From contig WACJ01000076.1 in assembly GCA_008973525.1 (NCBI GenBank), forward strand, positions 124,001 through 188,000: a DNA stretch of 64,000 bases, written 5' to 3'. The notes beneath the pieces were generated by a model that searched no databases, was not told the origin of the DNA, and worked only from the letters and a program-made list of their open reading frames with translations. The DNA comes from Stenopsyche tienmushanensis (Eukaryota > Arthropoda > Insecta > Trichoptera > Stenopsychidae). Every line of letters begins with the position of its first letter. The stretch's first letter is position 1. Made by a program: the position numbers and the translations under genes. This document shows, one piece after another, positions 11,666 to 25,154 of this stretch.

Positions 11666-14600
11666 TCTGCTTTATCGCTGGGATTTGTCGCCGCCGCCCT
11701 GAAAGCCTTCTCGCTCGTTCCCGGGGGAGCGTGCTGCTTCCCGACGACGACTGCTTCAGATTTCGACTCGTTTTCTTCGTATCCTTTCCTAGTATTTAAA
11801 AACGACTTCGTGCACATCTCGACCGTCCGCCGAAATTCTACGATCTCGAAAAATTTATTTTTAGATAAACATATTTATTCACCATATTTCCCGGATAGTC
11901 CTGGCTTAAAAGTATTTCAGGCATCCGAATCGGAAAAGAGGAATCTGCTCTCTGCGAGTGAAGATGTGCCTTGAACTCAAAGTCGCCTTAGTAAAGCGAC
12001 AAACGTTTATTGCTAAAAATGCTATTCATTTTTAAAAGCAACAATTGAGGCGATTAAATTTTCAGGAAATCCACGTTCCGTTAATAAGAATTTATCTCTT
12101 TGTCTAATTTCCATATCAAAAGAGTTTTCCCCGACTGGAGATTTCTCAAGGGATTTACTCTACGTTTTCATTTATTTTATCTACGTCGATTCCTCTTTCA
12201 CTAATTTATACAGCGGGTACGAGATTATTTATTATTATTGTCATTTATCTTATCGTCATTGATCTCGAAATGGAACGGGCACGATGATAGAGTATACGTA
12301 AAAAGTAGAAATAGAAAAACCATACTGACACAAAACCTAATGCAGTGCTTTTTTTTAAAATTCTAAATTCCAATTTTACTATTTTTCATCGATTAGGTGA
12401 AAATGATATAATACAAGTCGGATATGCTATTAAACTCGAGCATCGTTTTAAATTTAGTCGATTATGATTTTGCGAGCTATTTCGTCGTCGCAAAATAATC
12501 AAATTACTCGAAAGGCGGGTTCAAATTAGTAACTCGTCTTCTTTCAAAGTGTATTGTATAAAATTTGACAATGAAATTTGGTCGCGATCGTTTCTTGCTC
12601 CCTATAATTATCAAATATAATTCAATCGAAACTTTTCTCGCTTCTTTTCGAGGCTCGCCATGGAAACAATTTCCGTGAAATTTCTACACTAAATCAAAAA
12701 TTATAGAATAGAATTTTGACGTAGAAATTATCGTTTCTCTTTTGGTAAAAATAGAAAATTTTCGTTGGTAAAATCGAAAATAATCAGAAGGAAGCTACAT
12801 AGTAACAGTTTCACAAATACTACATCATAGTCTCATTGAATAGATGGGAAATTTTCAATGTAAGATTTGATATAGAAGATAGTTTTCCATGGTCAGTTGA
12901 AGTCATAATGTAGTGCGTAAAGAACGACATTATTTTAAAATGTCGTTTTCCACCCTATGATCCGAGCAAAACATATACGATGCGAAGGTTGCGTAGCGTT
13001 ATAAGGAGACAAGAGGTAAAGGTGATAATGGAGTTGCTATGCCCGATGGAAGCTCATTAGGGCGGCTCCTTACTATCAAAATCCCCCTCAATCATCTAAA
13101 CAGCTTTAAAGCCGCGCCAAAAACATCCTTAAAAAATCTCTCGGTGAAAATATTATATAAGAAGGCGTCTCAAATGGCCTAAAAAAATCTGACATATCCT
13201 TTACGTGAAACTTTTTTCATTAAAATGTATAAAGAAGTATTTTTAAATTTACCACCGGAGAGAATATAAAAGGTCCCTACGCATAATATTAACTCATCTA
13301 CATACCCATGTTAATATGTTTCAACTGAACCTCGGAGATCGTAATTATTCTCGTTCCTTTAAAAAATAGATTATAATTACATATTAGATTTAAATACGCG
13401 ACTTGGCCTTGTTAAATAATGATAAAGCTGGAAGAAATAAATATTTTCATGCCAATGATCATATATAGGTTCAGCCTTGGCTTTTATAGTTATAGTAAGT
13501 TTCGAGACTCTTATTATAAAGGTTCGATTTAAATTAATATTATGATCAGGAAGATTGAAATATTTCCAATCGAAATTCTCAAACCAGATGTATACCGATT
13601 CGCTAAATTCCATAACAAATAGCCTCATTCTGATTTGAAAATAGTCCACGTTCTATAACGAATATGGCACTTAAATAAAATCAATAAAATGTATTAAATG
13701 AATTATTTTTTTCGAATTTGAAATTTATATCAAAATCATATTGAATACATGGAACGGCTGCTTGGTATTATCTCAATTGAGCCATCGAGTTTCAGTAAAA
13801 TATACGATGTCATGTTTTCATGTCTTTTATAAGAAAGTTATCATCCTTTTATATTTCTGATTATAGATGATTATGATCCAATTTTTTCGAAATCAAAATG
13901 ATTTTTTTCTAAGCTATAACGTGTTCCTTTTGACGAATCAGAGCCATTTGTTCAGTTAATATTCACGATTAAAAATAAATAGACGTCCATGAGGTTGTGA
14001 ATACATAAAAATATCGTCATCATAATCGTCAGTCATTTATTTCAGCAAACTTGGGCCATATGTGACTCGCATGCTGCGGATTATGCAACTAAAAATGAAC
14101 AGTTTTTTTTAATAAACTATTTCATAGGTAACATTAGTCAAAATGTATCCTAAAAAGGACGTGAGGCACAAGAAAATATATATTTTCAGTTTGACGAAAA
14201 AAATTGTATGCTCGACGTTTATAAAATTTGTAGGAAAATTTAGAGAAAGTAAAAGTCGTTAGAATATTTAATAAAAATCATGAAGGAATTCTAAAATGTT
14301 TTTTCAACGTTTAAAGTGCGAATAAAATGAAATTACAACTTTTAAAGTGTGGTTTTATGAAGGAAAATTCCTAATTTATCTAAAGGAAATGAAGATAAGA
14401 TTGATCAGATAATTTTTTTTTTTAAATATTCATAGTTTCTTCTCTTTCATCTTGGACCGCTTTTAATACCATCAATTTGATCATCTGATTAATTGTTATT
14501 AAAAGACAAATTAACAGTATTTATACATAAATTAATAACTATATTAAACAATACAAAAGGAAGAATTTGTAACAGAAATACTTTTTAATTTAGTTTTTTT

Positions 14601-17600
14601 AAATAATGAGAATAATATTAATTTTTGATTCAATACATTGAGATATTTTCCGTATATATTATAAATTATTATAATGAATAATTTGCAACTATTTGTGAAT
14701 TTGAGATGTCAACAACCTTTTCGAACTGAAAGTAACATCACCCCTATGTTATACGGGAGAAAACTTGTCAGTGAACAATCATAGAAGACAATTAGCATAT
14801 ATTACATGTGAAAGTTGGCAAGATAACAACTAGTTAGTACGTACGATGTTATTAATACATATTTTTAATCTTAATTCTTGTCGATGTTGATGTTGAAATA
14901 TTAATTTACACAAGGAAAACTTTTATCGATACGATTGATGCAGACTGTCTTCTGAAATCTCATCCGAAGGAACAAATTAACGAGGGAAGAAACGGCACCG
15001 TGAATGAAGATTATTTAGTTTTTTCTTTAGATAGAATTAAAACTCGCTTGACAGTTTTTAAAATTCATTCGCAAGACGGAGAAAAATCTCATTTCCTGGC
15101 GCAAGATTTATTAATAAAAATGAAAAAAGTCGGAAGGAGTAATTCGAAGGAGCTCCCGCCTTGACCTATTTTTGAAGGGGCTTTCGTTTGAGGTGATTGC
15201 GAGTATTTCTTTTATTCCAGTGCTACCTTCCGATGAATTTGTAATTCGCTAAATTAGTTTGCCTACGAGTCATTTCCCCTCGATAGCTCACTTCGAAAGA
15301 GTGCGACCGAGTGTTCTTTTCGTCTCGCACGAGAGTCCGTGGCCCCACCTTTCGGTCACTACTCGAAATTTTGCTTTGATCTTTTCTGAAATACATAAAA
15401 AATGTTCATTATTTGGTCTTTATAAATCAGAGAGGTCGGAGTCGGAGAGTATTCGGTTGAATGCTCGACTCTGCGTTACGCAATCTAAAGTCGCTCAACT
15501 ATCGCGTTCGAAAGCTCTCGGAATGTCGTCATATATAAGGTATTTTTTTATCATAACACAAGTACAAGACATATTATTAGAGATACCTTGTTTTTTAGAC
15601 TTTTTTAGGTAGTTTTTATAAGTCACAATACGTCATCATTGGATTAGAACTTTCACTATTTGTTTTCACTATATTTATACAGCTTTAGCCAAAAAATTGA
15701 ATAGGTGGGATGAAATTGAACTGTGAGAATACTCTAATCATCGCCATATTTAAGAAAGCTTCTAATATAATCTATCTGCAAACATTTGCTTTGATAAAAT
15801 TAATGATTTATTTTGGAATTAATGTTTAATTATAAGTATGTCTTCTATGGACGATACTATTAAATTTGTAATAATTAATGAACATCGAATCCAGATATAA
15901 CCTGAAAACCGAGCAGCTATCGCTCACTGTCCGGGTGCTTGTTCTTTCTGCTGAATTCTGTTCTAGTACTTATATCATTTTTTTTTAGATTTATTTTGAG
16001 CGTTTTAATAATATTTAATTTTGATTCAAAAACGAAGATTTGATTCGAGATCGTATTAACTTCATATTCGAACTATGTCTTGCAACAGCGGGAACGGTTT
16101 CAAATAAATATCTCATTTGCATCCTTGTCACAATCGCGTATAAATATTAAGTTTTCATGTCAATGATGTTGCATGTTCATGAAAAATTTTGTTAGTAAAA
16201 TTTAGAATAGAAAAATTACGCCTTAAAATACGTTCAGATAGAGATGTGTCAGTGGCTTCGAGCTCATTTATTTTGTGGTAGAAAACCGGTTTTTCTACAC
16301 ACATCACATTTTTTCTTTCTTCGCGCAGTTAATTCCAGCCCTAAACCAATTTTCTTTTTTATTTACCTCACAGATATTTTATTTTTTAAAAATCTCTTAT
16401 TTGAGTAAGGTTTTTTATCAATTAACGTTTTAGCTTTTGCCAGTTTATGTAATTAATATTGAAATTTCTTACCAAAATATAATATCATATATTATCACAA
16501 GGCAGACAATTAATTATATTAAATGTAATAAATATTAAATAAAAAACTTAACTTACATCTGTTGCTCATATTATTAAAGATGCAACCAATGCATTAATAT
16601 AAATTAATTATTTCGGGAAATTTCAATATTATATACAATGTTAAATTCTTCCAATACAAAAGCTAGGTAATACAAGCACAATAGATTGATCAGGGAGTAC
16701 ATCGAACCCTGATAGCTATAATTTAGAAAGATCGAAAGGTAATACGGTACAGTGAGCATATGAAAAATAATTTAAATATGCCTTCGCAATTGTATCCATC
16801 GCGTGGGAAAAATAGGTTTCCCGACCGAAAATAAATAGCCAAGGGAAGAACTCGGATCGATATGCAAAGGACGAAACGAACCGTACACGGGGCAGGCTTT
16901 CCAAAATGTTTGGAAGAGATTGGAAGAACACAGAGGAGCCTACAGGTGGAAATACCCAATAAACCGACTGTAACCGAGCGCACGTCGGAAGCGCCTCGTA
17001 AATTCGACTTCGAAGGTGTGAAGGCTTCGAAAGGGGAAGAGAAACGATGCAAATTTACAAACATGCCACCGACGGGAATTATGGGATTCGAGACTTGAAA
17101 AGAGACATTCATTAAAAACGCCTACTCGTTTTCAAATCTATAGAACCCTACGAATTTAATGAAACATTCAAATTGTTACGACGGTTCACTCTCTGATAAA
17201 AATATATATTCTGTAATGCTGATTCAGTCGGAGTATTCTTAATGCTATTCGAAAATTTGGGAAAAATCAGCATCTTTCATTTTTTTTCTTTAATTAAACC
17301 TCGTTTAACATTTTGAATCAATTCCGATCTTTTCAATAGTGTTTTTTTTTTGTCTTTTAGACAACTTATCAATGGCCATCTTTTAGTTTAGCTTCGAACA
17401 ACTTCATCGACCGAGTTCGTTTTTCTCGTTCGAATTCGTACATCTAAGTAATCGTTACATTTATTTTTAAATTGAATTAGTTCAGCATGAAAAAAGACAG
17501 AAAATATGTGTTCGATAAAAAGATTTCGTTTTGTCAGATTTAATTATTTTTGTTAGAATTTTACATTTAAATCAAAATAAAAACATCTTTTGCAATATAA

Positions 17601-20329
17601 AGTTTTCCCAAAGATACATTTTCCGGTCGGCTAATAAAGAAACGGTAGCAAAATATGAGTAAGGAAGATAGCGGGGCGAGACCTAACTAATAAATTAAAT
17701 CATTTGTCATTGTTCCAGTCCCCGAAAGGCAGGGGAACATAAAGAGCTTTTCCGTGTGCCCCGCCACCCGACAAAAATAATTTAACCACATTATTTATAA
17801 AAGTTTTGGCTCATTAATAAAGGCCGCGATTGCTTATTTATACTACAAGTCCGCAATCTATCGATCTAATCGAGACCTCGCTAAAAAAGTACATCAAGAG
17901 AACCTTTTCCGTTACTCTAATTTAATATTAAATATTTTATTTCACGAACATAGCTTCAAATTATCTCAAATTTGCAGTCCGATCATCGATGCGAAATAGT
18001 TTTTATTAGTAAAACGCCATAAACGTTTTTTTTCATTTATGTTAAATATCTTTGAAAACTAATGCTCGAGATTATAAAAAAAATATCATCTAAGTCCTTA
18101 CGTAACATGCTTTCATAAATCATCATAAACGAATGATAAATTATCTGTAATCTGAAAATAATTTTTCGGTAAAAGATAAATGTAGGAGAAAATTATACAA
18201 CGATGCTGAACTGCTAATTTTGGATTGGGATATTTTTTCAGCGTAACTGACGGTTGTTTAATAATTATAGTCAATATGAGCCGTAGGAATAGATCTCGTA
18301 ACATAAAAAAACATAAAAACTAAAAATATTATATATTTGAGTGCTAATTTATAAATGAAGTGAAGTAATGAATTGATGAAAATATATTGAATTATGAGGG
18401 AATCTGAGTCTACAAAGAACAATAAATAATATTTGGCGTTTTGAAAGACGTTATAATGCCTAAAACTTAAAGTGGTGTTTTCTTTTCTTCGAGTTGAAAC
18501 AATAGCACGGCGAGTTTTTCGAGTTAATAACTCTTTAAGTTCTCTCAAACGAAGGCAAAATTAAAAACAACGACGATGCTAAGCTGACATAATTATAGCA
18601 ATTGATATGCCAAAACGTTTTTTATATCGAAGTAATAAAAAAAATCATTGAAGTCATTCAATCGTTGATAATAGCACCCATTCTTTTAAATTTAAATATT
18701 TTTTATATCGTTCGTAAACTGCAGAAAAAAAGATGATCTATTTTAAAAACAACGGATATTGAGATTGATTTATGTTAACATATCTATCATTCTGATGGCA
18801 TTAGTACCAAATATAATATTGGCGGTTCAAAACGAGCAGCAACTTTCTTGGAAATATTAATAATATAGAAATTAATTAAAGTATTTGGTTAAATTTCACT
18901 ATTTTAGAACAGCAAGTTGACATTAGACTATAAGGATCTGGGTGGGTCGTAATCTGTCATTTAAACAGTATACGATCTCAAGAACAATTAGAAACTATAA
19001 TAGTACAATTCAGTTACTCAATTTTTGGCATTCGAATACTTCATTCCCACGACTGACATAAACCAGGATTTCGTTATCATTATGATCGCCATAACAGTAA
19101 ATTATTTTTCAAATTCTTATTTTCAATTTTCCCGGGATACTATTAATTTATAATATTACAATGAATACTGTACATTTAATGTAAAAAGTGACATTTTCAA
19201 AATGTACAGTTAAATGGATTGCTGAATGTCCAATAGGAAGAATTCACAAAAATAGAAACCTTTTTATGAGTTTTTGAGATATGCCAGAGAAAATGTCGGG
19301 ATGAATTTGAATGGAGCCGGGAGTGAAGAATCGGGGAGTAGGAGATAACGGCCATAAGCCACAGCCGGTGTTGAGCGCCATTGCCGTAATGGCCGACGAC
19401 GTGTACGCTTCTCGAATCCAATTTATTTAACCCCAAACATAGCCTTGCATCGCTCTTCTTCTCTTTCGGACACTATCGTTACATCGAATTATCAACTATG
19501 ACCTAAACACCGATGGTTCCGTATTTCTAAACAAAAATGAAAGAAATTTCATTTTTTTAAATTTATTTTGAATGAATTTACATTCAGTTAAGGAAATTGG
19601 CAATAAGTAAATACGAACGTAATATTAAACTCTACAGATTATGCGTCAAAGTGTTATATTAGGGAAATCTGAAAATCAAACATCGCCTGAGATGTCGCTG
19701 GGTCATCCTAGACCCTATTCTATGAACATGTTCGGGCACGGTGTCTGATGTCTTGTGTCGGTGGTCCGAAATTCGGACCAATTGGATACGAAAACATTGT
19801 AGCAGCTCCCTCCAATTTTAGGAAATTTGATGCTTTCTATAAGAGTTTTGGGGGATAATTTATCCCCGGGGCTTTCTCCGACCTCCGTGGGGATCGAAGG
19901 AGACACCCTCCAACGGCTGATGACGATCAGCGAGCGCGTAATCTTAGAATCCCTAGCTAGTTTCCCCCCGCGCTCGAAGTGCAAGTGGCCGCTAAAAGTG
20001 GAGAAAGACCGTGCCTTCGCCGGTATAGAATTTTAAATGTATGGTTTTGCATCCTTCTGTGCACTTTGTGAGTGGACTGGTATGGTCCCGAATACACACA
20101 GATCATTGCAGATGCAGACTAGCGTCGCTTCTATATCAATTCATGGGAAAAGATTACATTCATATCGTTTATATCAATTTAATTTTTCACAAATATCAGT
20201 CAAAAACGCCAAATTAATTTATACAAACTGCTTTGAATTTTAGTGAGTCCAAATACGGTTATCTAATTGTTCGAATGTTTGATCTTTTGAAATGAAAAAT
20301 GTTTTAATCGTGCACAAAAATGGCTCCGC

Positions 20330-20361
20330 GGGCGCATGTGCGCCCTCGGGCACGGGGTTAA
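20330..20361 (+). repeat. Hairpin next to GGGGTTAA, possible TTAA-element end
   Basis: A 7-bp inverted repeat (GGGCGCA/TGCGCCC, 2-nt loop, 20,330-20,345) is followed by CTCGGGCACGGGGTTAA. Ending in GGGGTTAA after a GC-rich subterminal hairpin is typical of non-autonomous piggyBac-type elements. A candidate opposite end, TTAACCCC at about 19,428, shares only CCCC with this one, so the element boundaries are not established. Confidence 0.3.
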
Positions 20362-23300
20362 AAACATCCGGTTTAAATGATATATTTACCTCACGCTGAA
20401 AGAAGTATAACCTCCAAGTTTTATTTGTAAACGTTCGTCCAGTCATCTTGGCACTTTCAAAGTTCGAATTCGGGTGATTATAAAGGGGTTTTTGGAATTT
20501 AACTTAAATATACTTTTATTGACAAAATTATTTTAAATAACTGCAAAACAATACGCTTCATTTGTGAGTTAAATTTGTATAGATTAGAAGCAAATTAATG
20601 CATATAATAATTTGAGAGTGTAATTATCATCCTGAGAAGACGGACGTGACTCTTTGTCAGTTTAAACTATCAATTGATTTCACAATCGGATTATGTTAAA
20701 TACACACGTATTAATTTGAATGGATAATTAACGTAGGCGTATATAAGCTAAACGTTGGGATTTAAATACTGTGACGTTTACTGTCGTAAACCTTCAAATT
20801 TATTAAAAATTAACAATTTTATGAATGATTTCCATTTCGGTGTTAAGTTAAAATCCTCAGATGACAACGATTAAGGATAAGATCGAGAAGGTCAAACCGA
20901 CCCATTGATTTTGAAGCTATTTTCTAACATCTTAATGAAGATATTTAATAAAGGTAAAGTTTGCGGATAATAACAAACGCTACCATCTTCGAAAGAGTTA
21001 AGAAATATCATCATAAATGATGATGTAAGAGTAATGATATTATGTAAAAAATATAACATCTGATCGATTATAATCTAGGGTTGCACAGGACGGAACGCGA
21101 TAAGTCTCGGTGGCACAGTCGAGGGAGGGTTTCGAAAGTCGATTGCCAATAAACAAAACAAAACTGAAAGTCTGTGATTATTTTTGTCGACAACTCGGGC
21201 AATCTTCGCGCTTAAGAAATATCTTCGTCCGGAGAGAAAATCGGATAATTCAATTCGCAGACGGAGAAAAGTGAGTTTTCCCGGAGCAGGTGAGTCGCAG
21301 CTCCCGGATTATTAATTCCGTCCGAGATGAGTCAAAAGGGCGGCCGGAAAATGAAATCTTAAAGCGTTCGAAGCTGGGGAAGTTCAGGTAGAAGAGGAAC
21401 GTCGCCGAGATTCGCAGATAGCGTCTCGTCTCTTTTGTCTTCGGACTTAATTGAGCGAGTCCGAAAAATATAAAAACAAATTGAATCGAGTCTTTGCGGA
21501 CATCAATGAATATTACTTATAGTGGGACCTCGACTTTTCTCTTTATTAAATTTCAGCAAGGATAGCCATCTTTCGCTCGAGATAGCTCCGTGCGATATAA
21601 TCATTTCGAACAAAGGCGAAAGATGATAATTAGATGAAAAACTTTTCTCTTTTTGTCCGATTAAATCTGATATCTACGAAATTATTTTAAGCCAAACGAG
21701 TTTCATAAAAAAGTCAAAACCTCGATGAAAACACACATTTCGGTCATATTTTTTGTGCTCGCCTTTGTGCCCTTTGTGAGCTCGCATATCGTTACAAAAG
21801 GAAAGGTATCGCCAATCTCGCAACCCTTTTTATGTTCGCGTAATGAGTCGAAGCAGGGAATCATCGTTTCGAGTTGTCTCTTGACATACGACAAGCTGCG
21901 ATTTGTTCGTTTTGTTCGCCAAAAATGTGCACAGTATTCAAAGTTGAAATGAAAACGGTCTCCCAGATGGATGAATTGTCGCTCAGCAGATATGTCGAGG
22001 CTGATGTCGCGAACGACGATGAGAAAATGTCGCGACGCCGAAAGCCGCGACAAAAATGAAAAAATAATTATGATCGATAGCGAGTCGGTTCAGATGCATA
22101 ATTGAGAAGCGCGGTCGGAAAGGGGACGAACAGAGTGAAAAGGGTCAAACCGGGAGAGGAAAGGACGAATGGGATATGAGTTTTGGCCCAAAAAAGATAT
22201 CGGACTGTGATTTTTAACCTTTCGTATTGAATCGCTCGGTTGATACGTTTATAAATATTTGATCGGCCGTATCGCGGCTCTTCCCATATATCTTTCTAAT
22301 AAAACCGCGAAAGGAAACTTCGCATCCCACTATTCTCCGGAGAGACAGTCTTCTACGCGATCTCCTGTCGAATCTTCGACGCAGATTATTTCACTCGACA
22401 TCATAAAATGCTGGAATATTTATTTGACTAAAAGTATTTTTTCCATTTATGGCACATAATTCTCATTCCAGCTTAAAAACTCTGGTTATTTGCACCAGAA
22501 AATACTTGTATTCACCGAAAAGTAGATAGTGTAGATTCTTTAACCTCAAAGAGGTTTTCAAAATACGCTGTCTGACAAATATGTCGAGAATTTGCTCAAA
22601 AGTAAGAAACTTGAAATTCTTGAAATTCTGCATATTTCATTGTCAACTTTGAAGCAAAATTATTAAACTGTGACGGTTTCCGGCCACCAAAATATTACAT
22701 TTTGGAAGTTAAAAAAGATCAACAGATCGAATGTTACTAATTTATAACACAATACTTTTGTTGATCGTCCAAATTTTCAGACACATCTATAAAAAATGTA
22801 TTTTATGAATATAAAAATATATGCCCATATGATGCCTATATTTGTTTCAAGCATTTTTGATGTTTAATTCATAATTTTATAGGATGTCGCTCTGGTAAAT
22901 TTGGAGGCAGCTGCTATGCCGAGGCAATCTTCTGCAAAATCTTCTTTTTTATTTTGCACGATGGTATAGTTTTATTGAAATGCTCGAGATACGAAGAACA
23001 TCATGTAATACAGTCATAAGAGCAATCTGTGTCAACCGCTCCAGCTTCCAGTAGTCACTCCCCGTTATAGATCTTTGGCGAACTATTACTTCAACCGTTC
23101 GTTGGAAAACTACTCGGCGATATTCCCGATTTTGAATATTATAAACTTATCAAAACGCTTGGCAAAGGTTATTTTTCAGCTTACGTGAATAGATTAAATA
23201 GATACTTTAGAGAAAATTCTTCCTTTTTTTCCGTCTATTTAAGGTTGCTTTCAGTACAATTAAAACCAAAGATAATACGATTTTTGTTTCTAGATCAGTC

Positions 23301-24342
23301 ATTTGAATATGAAAGTAATGGCTAGAAATGTGTATTTGATTTTGAAAGTAGGGTAGAATGGTTCCTGCGGCTCGTAAACGACGCAGTAAACTGACGTTTG
23401 ACTAAACACGAGCGCACTGTTATCAGCGGCTCGATAGCTGCGATAGAACGAGCTTACATAATTGATACGAGTTTATGATAATTATTGGCAGATATGTGGA
23501 AATAAATATAGAGGCAGTCGTTGCCGAAACGGAAGACCGTTTCGTTTCCCTTCAGAGTCAAAGAAGCGTTTTGATCGAGGCCGGAATATCTAGGAGATCT
23601 AAATCGTCCAGGAAATTAATATACCGTCTGAAGGATGCAGCCTCGCCGAAAGCGGTTCCGTTGGTGTTCTTTCTTTGGTTATTTTTGTTGTCGAGAGAGG
23701 AGATTTGATTCGGTTCGATCCTGCTTTTGTTAAACTTTATTAATTATCCTCCCTTTGGTCCTAAACAAACTCGCACCGTCGTCATCTAACTCGGTACACT
23801 TTCGGCGTCCTGTGAGCGTTCGCGGTTCGGATCCGAAAAATCGATTAATTAAAAATAAGTGTAGGCTTCCGGTTGCATTGTTCAATTTTTCAATTAAAAG
23901 ATAATCATCGGCAACGAGAGCGTAATTAATAAACGAATGGGAGGAGGTGTGTGAGGCTCGGCGATTAAAAAACCTCAACGCTTTAATAGATAATATAAAA
24001 GCACTCGTAAAACGCGGGCTTCGGCGCGTCGGAGTCGCTCAGCGCCGAGCTTAAGAAAACGCGCTCTGGAAAACTTCCGAGGTATAATTAATATTTGAGC
24101 ATATTAAAAGCTCGCTTCGGCGTCTGAATTTTAAAATACGCTCCAACATAATACAACATTTACAATGTGTAATTTCTATTAAGTTATTTCATAAATACTA
24201 AAGTACGCATTTAAAAGTAATTCTATAAAATATCAACATTTCCGAGCAAACTGCCGTTTGCAAAGTTCTAATTGTCTAAATGAGAATTTGTTAAAATGGC
24301 AGATTTTCCAGTCAGAATAAAACGCAAAGAAAGGATGCGAAG

Positions 24343-24381
24343 GAGTCGAGTCGAGTCGAGTCGGGTCGAGTCGAGTCGAGA
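24343..24381 (+). repeat. (GTCGA)n pentanucleotide repeat
   Basis: About eight units of GAGTC/GTCGA, one of them changed to GGGTC. On the minus strand it reads as alternating RLDST-type residues inside a 72-codon frame, an artefact of the repeat. Confidence 0.9.
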
Positions 24382-24384
24382 CGG

Positions 24385-25060
24385 GGGCACCGCAATGCGG
24401 ACAAAAGGGGCGACTCTGGAAGTGACGTCGTTTCGATCCGGAGAGACGCAAACTACGCCCAGCTTTTCACTTTGACCACTCGATACTTTTCGATTCGTTC
24501 CGCCCCGAATTATCCTCCGACCTTTGGGTGTCCCGGTCCTTTTAGAAGCTCGTCTAATTATTCAACGGGAAGATTATAGGTGTGCGTCCTTCGACTGATC
24601 AAACGTCGCTCGTAAATTATTACATTCTACGTAACTAGAATAAATTGTATCGAAGCCGACGAACTATCGTAATTTAGATTGACCAAAATTGAAACCAAGA
24701 TAAAAATAAATGAATTTTATTTTGAATTAATCGTTACATATGTAGAAATATTACGTACTTTCATATGAAATGTCCGATTTTCAGTTCGTTTTTAATACAA
24801 TAACGAATATATCGTGAATAATGCTTTCAACGTGGAATATTTCAATCAGAATTTCGAACCGAAATTGAACCAAAAATATTATCTATACCGGTTTATTTCG
24901 GTTCGGTGGGTACCGAACAAAATATTATGTGTTTTGTTTAGTTTACCTTTTTTATGTATCCAGACTGGGAATTTCAAATTTTACCAATTTCCATGTTCCT
25001 ATGTTTTGTTCATGTTCGGTTGTGTTTCCGTGGCACACTTAGATTAATTTAATTTTTTTT
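24385..25060. other. Stretch with no recognised gene
   Basis: AT-rich sequence between the GTCGA repeat and the first 21-bp array. Open frames are below 80 codons and unrecognised. Confidence 0.4.
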
Positions 25061-25061
25061 G

Positions 25062-25154
25062 ATAATCGTCCAATTCGATTTGTAAAACGTCAAGTTTGAT
25101 TTTGAAAACGTCCGATTTGGTTTGTAAAACGTCCAATTCGAAGTGAAAAACCTG
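25062..25154 (+). repeat. 21-bp tandem repeat array, locus 1
   Basis: About four units of a 21-bp motif whose core is TTTGTAAAACGTCCAATT, ending with the cap AAGTGAAAAACCTG. The third unit carries the variant TTTTGAAAACGTCC and is followed by a unit starting GTTTG. The same order (variant unit, GTTTG unit, cap) occurs at 47,444-47,582 and, with insertions, at 30,426-30,643. All three are in the same orientation. This points to one ancestral array copied to several places, not three independent expansions. Confidence 0.8.

Larger units (their letters stand above)
11000..24340. other. Long stretch with no recognised gene
   Basis: Over 13 kb of AT-rich sequence whose longest open frame is 129 codons (minus, 16,723-17,112), with no recognisable domain. 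Simple repeats and one TTAA-type element end are listed separately. CpG-containing patches occur near 21.2-21.4 and 22.0-22.2 kb. Consistent with intron or intergenic DNA. Confidence 0.5.

Noticed and set aside
19427..20361. A 935-bp TTAA-flanked element between TTAACCCC and GGGGTTAA
   Set aside because: The two ends agree only in CCCC/GGGG; the inside shows no shared sequence with the other TTAA elements, so only the right end with its hairpin was listed.
25062..25154. The regularly spaced 21-bp arrays as a CRISPR array
   Set aside because: The units are directly adjacent with no unique spacers and diverge internally; the setting is an insect-type genome.
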